A stretch of DNA of 64,000 nt, from positions 11,465,848 through 11,529,847 of the forward strand of contig WARS01000016.1 in assembly GCA_008933995.1 (NCBI GenBank), in the 5' to 3' direction. The position numbers and the translations under genes were made by a program. Positions 57,546 to 64,000 of this stretch are shown one piece after another; position 1 is the first letter of the stretch, and each line of letters opens with the position of its first letter. The notes beneath the pieces were generated by a model. That model searched no databases, had not been told where the DNA came from, and worked only from the letters and a program-made list of their open reading frames with translations. This DNA is from Datnioides undecimradiatus. Lineage: Eukaryota; Chordata; Actinopteri; Lobotiformes; Datnioididae.

Positions 57546-60212
57546 GCGTGTATGCTTGTGGTATGCTTTGTGGTTCTGACATTGACTGACGTTCAAAAAG
57601 AGTTTGTCATTTTGTTTTTGCTGGTTTCACTTCCCTCCTTTTTTCTCAAGACTGTTTAGTTGCTGTTTTCATAATATCTCTGTATTTGTGAAACAGGAGA
57701 ACAGAGCCTCCTAAATAATGCATATCCGACTTGTACCTGTGCAGCGTTGACCCATTAAGAACCAGCTTTACTGTAATGCTGTGCAATTACTGTGCTGTAT
57801 TAGGAGCACGCCATTGATTCAAAGTGCAGTACAGTTCATCACAGTTCAGTTTGTTGTGTTTTGGGAGTGTCTGTGTGCATCTAGGTGGGTTATGTTATCC
57901 TACATATTATGGGTGATTGTGGCATTTAAAGTTATTCATCTGTAATGCCAAAGGACTGAGTTAAAAGCAGGGTAGTGTGAGTGTGTGATTATGTAGTCCG
58001 TGTGAGTGTGTGTGAGTGTGTCAAACAGGTCAAACTATTTTAATGCCTCTGTTCGAGGCAACCAGGGGATTTCTCTCTACAGGCGAGACCGGCTAGTTCT
58101 TGTAGTTCAGCTCGACCTGTCTCTCCGTGTGAGTGTGTGCGCACGTAAAGGTGGGCGTCTCTTATCTGGTCTATTTATGACACGAGCGTGGGGCTGAACA
58201 AGGATCACACAAAAGACACACACGCATACATGCACACATACATTGAGAGAGGCTTGGGTCAATGGTATAATATGGAGTATCGCTGCAGGCAGAGGCCTGC
58301 CCACTCAGATTTATGTAACTTCTTCGATAGGGCAGGTAGAAAGCTCTTTCTCCGTCTCTCTCTCTCTCTCTCTCACACACACACCAAAATAGCCCGAAGA
58401 GCCTGAGCTGACTTTACTCACAGAGTGAAGCTCCCTCCCCTCCCATCCTCTCCTGTCTTCTCCTAACCCTAGACCCATATACCTCATTTCTATCTTTTTC
58501 ATCCCATCTCCTCCTTCCCTACACTCTTTATCAGCTCTCCACCCCTAGGCGATACCCAAGAACACATTCTCATTTTTTTTACCTCCACGTCTCCCCCTAC
58601 CACTCACTGAAGCTTTGCCTTTTCTCCCATCTCTCATCTCCCTGCCCAACTCTAATAAACCCCAATGCCTCCTCCTCCTCCTCCTCCACCACCACCCTCA
58701 TCCAGTTTTGTTCTAAGCCATCATTGTTGACCAGGAATTTCTTTTCTCCTCTTCCACTCATTTTGTGTCTCACTCCCTTTCTCTTCCTCTATCTCCATCT
58801 TGATCTTCTGATTTATCTATCTTCCACCAACAATTCTAAAACAGATGGCTACACTTAGCCCGGGGCAAAAACATTGGCTTTGGACTACAGCGCTACCAGG
58901 GCCAGTCTTTCACACTCACGCAAGATCTAATAAGCTGATATCCGGCGAGAAATGTGCTCCGATTTGCCAGTGGCAAAAATGCATAAACCATATTGCACAG
59001 CGCAGATATTCACACCTTAGGCTCATTCCTTGGTAGCATGCTTAATTTTATCCAATCAGAAAAAATGAAAAGCAAAGATTAAAGCAGATTTTTAACTAGA
59101 GCCTAAAAAGAAGGAGGAGGAAAGGAGGGAGGGGGGAGATACAGAGGGTTGTTAAGAGCCATTTGTAAAATTTAAAGAAACTATTAAGTGTTATTAAAAA
59201 AAAAGTTTGGAACAATTAAAAAAAACACGTTTTGAAAAGATGGATCCAGATGGAGAGTGATGAAAAGAGATGAAACCACTTAGGGAGACCAGAGAGATCA
59301 ATCAGAGGGAAGACAGACGGAGGACGATGTGGGTCTGGGTGTGTGTATGTGAGTGTGTGTGTGTGTGTGTTGGGGGGAGCAGACAGACATTGTGGATCGA
59401 GGGTTGGAAACAGACACTTTTTTATTGGATGAGTTACAGAGCAAAGAGAGACAGTTCAGAGGCAGACGGTGCAGGGGATGAATCTGTGGAATAGTCAATT
59501 ATCTTAGTTCATAAGTTTGTACCTGAAAACACAGTCTGGCAATTTTGTATTAGGGTTCTGTCTGTATAGTCTTTTCCAAATTTGTGCACTCGTTCACTTC
59601 CTTGACTTCAAGATTCATTTCGTGAGATGGATAAATCAGGTGTCAGTCTGTGTGTGACAGGTTAAACAGGCGGTCACGCTACCTAAGATTCATTTGAAAG
59701 GGCCCGAGGGCCCAGACAGAGAGAGTGCAGGACATTTAACAGTTTAAGTAACCTGCAGAGCATCACTGTGAACTTTGATTGGCCACAAGGTGAGAGGTGA
59801 TATAATGAGACAGGGTTCAAACTTCTCTGTCAGACTCTTTTCCTTCATTCTTCACACCGTGGTGTCTTTGACTTCGTGTGTTTGCGCAACATCTGTCTGA
59901 AAGTGTGGGCACTTATCCCCATGTTAAAGATTCACACTGCAGACTCATAAAGAGTTCTTGCAGATGGATCAGGAAGACAGCATGATGGAGCTGGATATAA
60001 ATAATAAGGCCTTAAGAGGTGGTTGAACGAAACACTGTACGACCCAGTTCGCTACAGGCATGCAAAACCTTTTTGGGGTGGACGGAGCTGGACTTGACTT
60101 GTAGTTTTATTTTTCTGCAAAGCCTGTAAGATTAAGCTTGGAGCCATAGAGACGAATGCATAAGCTCAAAGTTTACAGGCAGAAACTTAAATGCTCAGAT
60201 TAAAAAAAAAAA

Positions 60213-60227
60213 ATCTCTCTCTCTCTG

Positions 60228-60264
<37 letters not shown>
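60213..60264 (+). repeat. (TC)n followed by (CA)n microsatellite
   Basis: An A-run, then TCTCTC, then a pure CA run of about 17 units. Confidence 0.93.
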
Positions 60265-60266
<2 letters not shown>

Positions 60267-60486
60267 TAACCCTGCAAGCTGTATATGTTAACTTTCAGAA
60301 CAGAATTTACAGCTACAAACTTAAATGCATAGGCTTGTAAAACTAAGGGATGAGCATAAACTTTATTTCCAGCACATCTCTAACAAAATAAAGCTATTAT
60401 GTCAGTCCTCTCGATAGAATAAAAGTCACTTGCACGTACGCTGCCCACTACGCTGATACCTGCAAGGTAAACAAATTTAAATCACT

Positions 60487-60640
60487 TCGCTTCACTTCAG
60501 TTTGATTCAGTTTGAGGCAGCCCCACTCGATTCCATACAATTTGAATTAAGTAATTGAGCTGAATTGGGCTCCGTCCAACTCAGTTCAATTCAAAATCCA
60601 TTCAAGTCAATTTAATTCAGCTCAACTCAATACCACTTAA
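60487..60640. repeat. degenerate TTCAA/TTCAG short-period repeat
   Basis: Words such as TTCACTTCAG, GATTCAG, AGTTCAATTCAA, CATTCAAG and AATTCAGCTCAACTCAA recur at roughly 5-bp and 10-bp spacing over about 150 bp. It looks like a decayed pentanucleotide array. Confidence 0.5.
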
Positions 60641-63600
60641 TGCACTGAAGATTCTTTTGTGTAGGTGGATAAAACCAGTCAAAGGGCTACTAAGCTGTCT
60701 AGAATTCCTGTCTAGTGCGAGAAAGAGCACTGTTGTTTAACAATACTGGATAAAATTGCTCAACCCACAGACAGCCATTAAGGTAATGCTGGAAGGCAGA
60801 TGAGCTGAATGCAGAGCTGCTCAGTACAGAGCAGAGTCTTCAAGAAGCAAATAAAAGGAAGCATCTCTGCGAGGGGCTTGCTATGTAGGTCTTTGTGTGT
60901 GTTCAAGTGCGTGTGTGTGTGTGTGTGTGTGTGTGTCAGGGAGTTGAGAGAGAGTGTGTTTGTAAGGCTCTACGGATGTGTGTGATTCTAGGAGACAGAG
61001 TGTGCCTGGGCTTGTGCATGTGATTCAATCCAGAGGGAATGGAAGAAGAAACTGATGTAAGAGCCGGAAAACTTTCCTCTCTGCTCGTGTGTCATCATAT
61101 TCTTATCAGTCTGCTTGCGGTGAAAAGTGTATATGCACAAGGATCTGGGAGGGTGTGTAATTATGTGCTATTATGTACACACAAGAGCGCGTTTCAGTGG
61201 GCACGTCTGTGTGTGTTAAAATCACACGTCTGACAGCGGCGGCTTGTGTGTGTCCCTGCCTCGGCTTGTCTGCGTGTGTGCGTGCATGTGCGGGAATGTC
61301 ATTCCCACATTCCTGCCATTTCACAGAGAGCTTGAAACAAACGCTGAAGGGAGGAGTTGTTAACACAGTAACATTATCAGCCGAACAGCCTGTCTGTATT
61401 ATCTCGTGTGGTAAACAGCCAAGACAGACAGGGGACTTCCAATCACATTTCAGCTCTGGGTGACCTTGATGTGTGAGGAAACAGACAATTTCTCTCCCTC
61501 TGCCTCCCGCAATCTCACTCCCTCTGATTCTCCCCCTCACTTTGTCTTTCTGCCTTTGTCCTGCTGTCCTGAGCTTGCACACGGAAACACAAGCATAGCT
61601 TTGATTTAATACCTTTGTGAGGACGTTCCGACAGCCTGACCAGCTAACTAAGCGCAACTCTCCCCGCTACATGCCTCCCCTTACCTTTAACACCAATACA
61701 ACACTTTCGAGGGCTAATCTTCATCTAAAGACAGGATATTTGGACTGAGATCTTGTCTACTCTGGACGCATGGTGTAAGCAGCTTGTCACCACAGCAACT
61801 GTAGCACTCCTCCGTCACTCCACCACACTGGATGTATTCAGCTGCAGCACTGATGGGCGACTGGACAAGGTTCATGACAGTGCTCATACACATATACACA
61901 ATAAGTTTAGTGAAACAAAAAAGATGTAAAATAGCCTCAAGACGTCGCTAAAATGAGAGAGGGTGGTCGAGTGCTTTCGCCTCTACCATCAGGACATGGC
62001 CAGTTATCACCAGATTTTATTCTATCGTGACACAACTTCAATAGGGTACATGATCAGTGCTTATCTATCACCATGACAACTGAGAAAAGTCAATCAGCTG
62101 AGAAGGACTAAGCTAAGTTTGTTGGTTCGGGTTCGTTTTGTTCAGGCTGGTAATAATGGATGTCATTCGAAGTCAACACTGTACAGCCTTTTGAAGTGAA
62201 AAGCATATGAAACGTGCTTCATTCAGTGATTCATGGGAATTTGTCAAATTAAAAAGCTTAATTAAACAAATTAACAGGGTATGTTTGTCTGCAGATCATA
62301 GTAAATATTACATTCTACACCTCCTCCCACATAGTCATTAAAGATTATTTGGTTACCACAGTAACACAAATGTCTGTGGGTTTTTCCATATTTTTAATTA
62401 AAAACTTGGTCAAATTTAAACATTCATTATGTTAGAGCGTGACAGATGAGGGCTTTCAGACCAGCAGAGGATGAATAAAACTAAAAAACAAACAAAGTGC
62501 ATTAGGACTTGTGGTTTTTGTGGAGTTTTACTTCAAATAATGGGCAACCTAGTTGTTCTAAAACGTAAACAAAACAGACTAGAATTAAAGCACCGGTGTT
62601 TCACCTGCATTTTCTTTGGTCTAGACCAATGGACCTAAACTGCAGGTGTGGAAGCATTTTGAACACAGCATATTTGTAAGGTATCCATATGATACTGGTC
62701 AAGCGGAAAATCAATGTTTACAGGGTGAGCATGTGTTCCACCTCCACAACCTGAGCATCTAACACAAACACACATCTGCCTCCATTTTCCGGTTTTAACC
62801 TCCCTTCATCTCCTCTCATCATCTACACCCCTCTCTCTCTCGCTCTCTCTCACCTCTTTCTGTATGGCTCATGTTCTCTCTCTGATGCCCACTGACTCTC
62901 ACCTCCTCCCTATCCCCTTCTCCCCTCCCCTCGCTCTTTGTCTCCAGGTCAGTGGATCAGTTTTCAGTCTGGCCCGTTGGGTGATCCCCGCTTTGGTTAC
63001 CTCGTCCTTCTCACCTCTCACTTACCCCCACCTCCTCGCCCTGTGAGCATATGGCCGGCTGCGTGGCCTGAACTTGCGATGGCTTTAATAAATACATCAG
63101 TGCATTGGTATCATCATGACAGGGGTCACGGGTCGGTTACAGTGTGTGTGTATAACTGAGAGAAAGAGGGAGGGCAGTGTGTGTGTGTGTGTTTGTGTAT
63201 GTGTGCGTGTTTCTGGTTGACAGTGCCTTCACCCCTATGACCTCAATGCATGCTGCATGTTATCACAGGAGGTGTATGTGTGAATGTGCTCATGTGGCCC
63301 GCCTGCAAGCGTGCAGAGGGGGGGAGTGTGGGTCTGTGACAGACGCTCATCATATTTAATCCTGGAAGGATTTCGTTGAAATGAAAAGCTGCTTTTCAAT
63401 TTTATAATCCAGTAGACCTAATCTCTCCGCCAGCGCTCGTCCATACAGTCCAATTAGATGGACAAGACTGGCTGGATGAGTCCTATTCACCCCAAACTCA
63501 TCTCCATAGCCTGTCCTTGCTGTGTCAAAACACTGTGGCACCCCGTGTCGTGACAGACCAGCACTGACCTTCACCAAGTGTTGTGAAACTGTACAATGCA

Positions 63601-64000
63601 CAAAAAAACTGCGCTGTCAACCCACCTGTTTCTACTGCAGTCTTGGCCTTGTAAACGGTGCATTGATTAGACTTTGGATGTGTGTGTGTGTGTGTGTGTG
63701 TGTGTGAGAGTGTGTATGGGGATGCGGGTGTGTGTCTAGTTCGATTCAGCCTTTGTGGCACCACGCTCTCACCCACCCCGCGCACACATACACACACACA
63801 TGCTGGGTTCAGAGAGAGAAAGTGCTCACTCCAGTAAAAGAAGAAGTCGCACTAGTGAAAATGCTGAGTCGCTCCGTTCTCAGAGGTCAGTGTGGTGCAT
63901 GGAAGACGCAAAGGTAGCAGTGGCAGGGTGTTTAGATTTATGGCCGCGCATATGGTAAAGAAAGAGGGAGAACGACAGAAGGGAACAAAGGGCGAGAGTT

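Larger units (their letters stand above)
57546..64000 (-). other. pcdh7: pcdh7 large intron, right part to window edge
   Basis: No exon recognised on either strand. It contains a pyrimidine-rich block at about 58420-58815 with (CCT)n near 58668-58688, (CT)n(CA)n at 60213-60264, a degenerate TTCAA-type repeat at 60487-60640, and (GT)n at 60910-60936 and 63680-63704. The 183-codon frame at 61106-61657 (-) spans low-complexity sequence and resembles no family I know. Confidence 0.65.

Noticed and set aside
61106-61657. 183-codon frame on the - strand inside the pcdh7 intron
   Set aside because: It is composed largely of microsatellite-like and simple sequence, with no cadherin or other family similarity, and there is no start or splice support.

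Overview
This window is vertebrate nuclear DNA, almost certainly from a ray-finned (teleost) fish. It carries compact multi-exon genes with GT-AG introns, many CA/GT microsatellites and LTR-type repeats, and every recognisable protein is a vertebrate orthologue. No prokaryotic operon, CRISPR array, rRNA or tRNA was seen. Gene names rest on protein similarity recalled by eye; no database search was run, and teleost a/b duplicate suffixes were not assigned.

Layout. (1) Positions 395-5049 (+) hold the last eight coding exons of ppp2r2c, the B55-gamma regulatory subunit of PP2A; its N-terminal exon(s) lie before the window. (2) Positions 8877-16225 (-), with a possible untranslated first exon near 17183-17330, hold a complete wfs1 (wolframin). 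Ten coding exons join in frame to 1023 codons, and the gene lies tail-to-tail with ppp2r2c. (3) Positions 19013-28704 (+) hold a complete crmp1 (dpysl1) with two alternative first exons, 1a (long isoform, 676 aa) and 1b (short isoform, 575 aa, next to CpG-rich DNA), then 13 shared exons. It lies head-to-head with wfs1. (4) Positions 29981-41876 have no recognisable gene but hold two LTR-like insertions; the one at 33670-34074 is a clean solo LTR with a 5-bp target duplication. (5) Positions 41877-44040 (-) hold the last two coding exons of pcdh7, the cytoplasmic tail with the RRVTF PP1-binding motif and the RREVYL end. (6) Positions 44041-64000 appear to be one large pcdh7 intron, rich in microsatellites and purine/pyrimidine blocks, with a few enhancer-like sequences. 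The large pcdh7 ectodomain exon must lie past the right edge.

The genes do not form one pathway. Their neighbourhood matches the human 4p region: PPP2R2C and WFS1 are convergent there too, CRMP1 is close by, and PCDH7 is on the same arm but far away. JAKMIP1, which lies between WFS1 and CRMP1 in human, was not seen.

No new biological system was found. The best leads are a (TG)24 tract just before a pcdh7 splice acceptor, a CTCCT repeat acting as the polypyrimidine tract of the last ppp2r2c exon, three introns inside the wfs1 region that is a single exon in human, the crmp1 double promoter, and an inverted homeodomain-site pair with an octamer in the pcdh7 intron.
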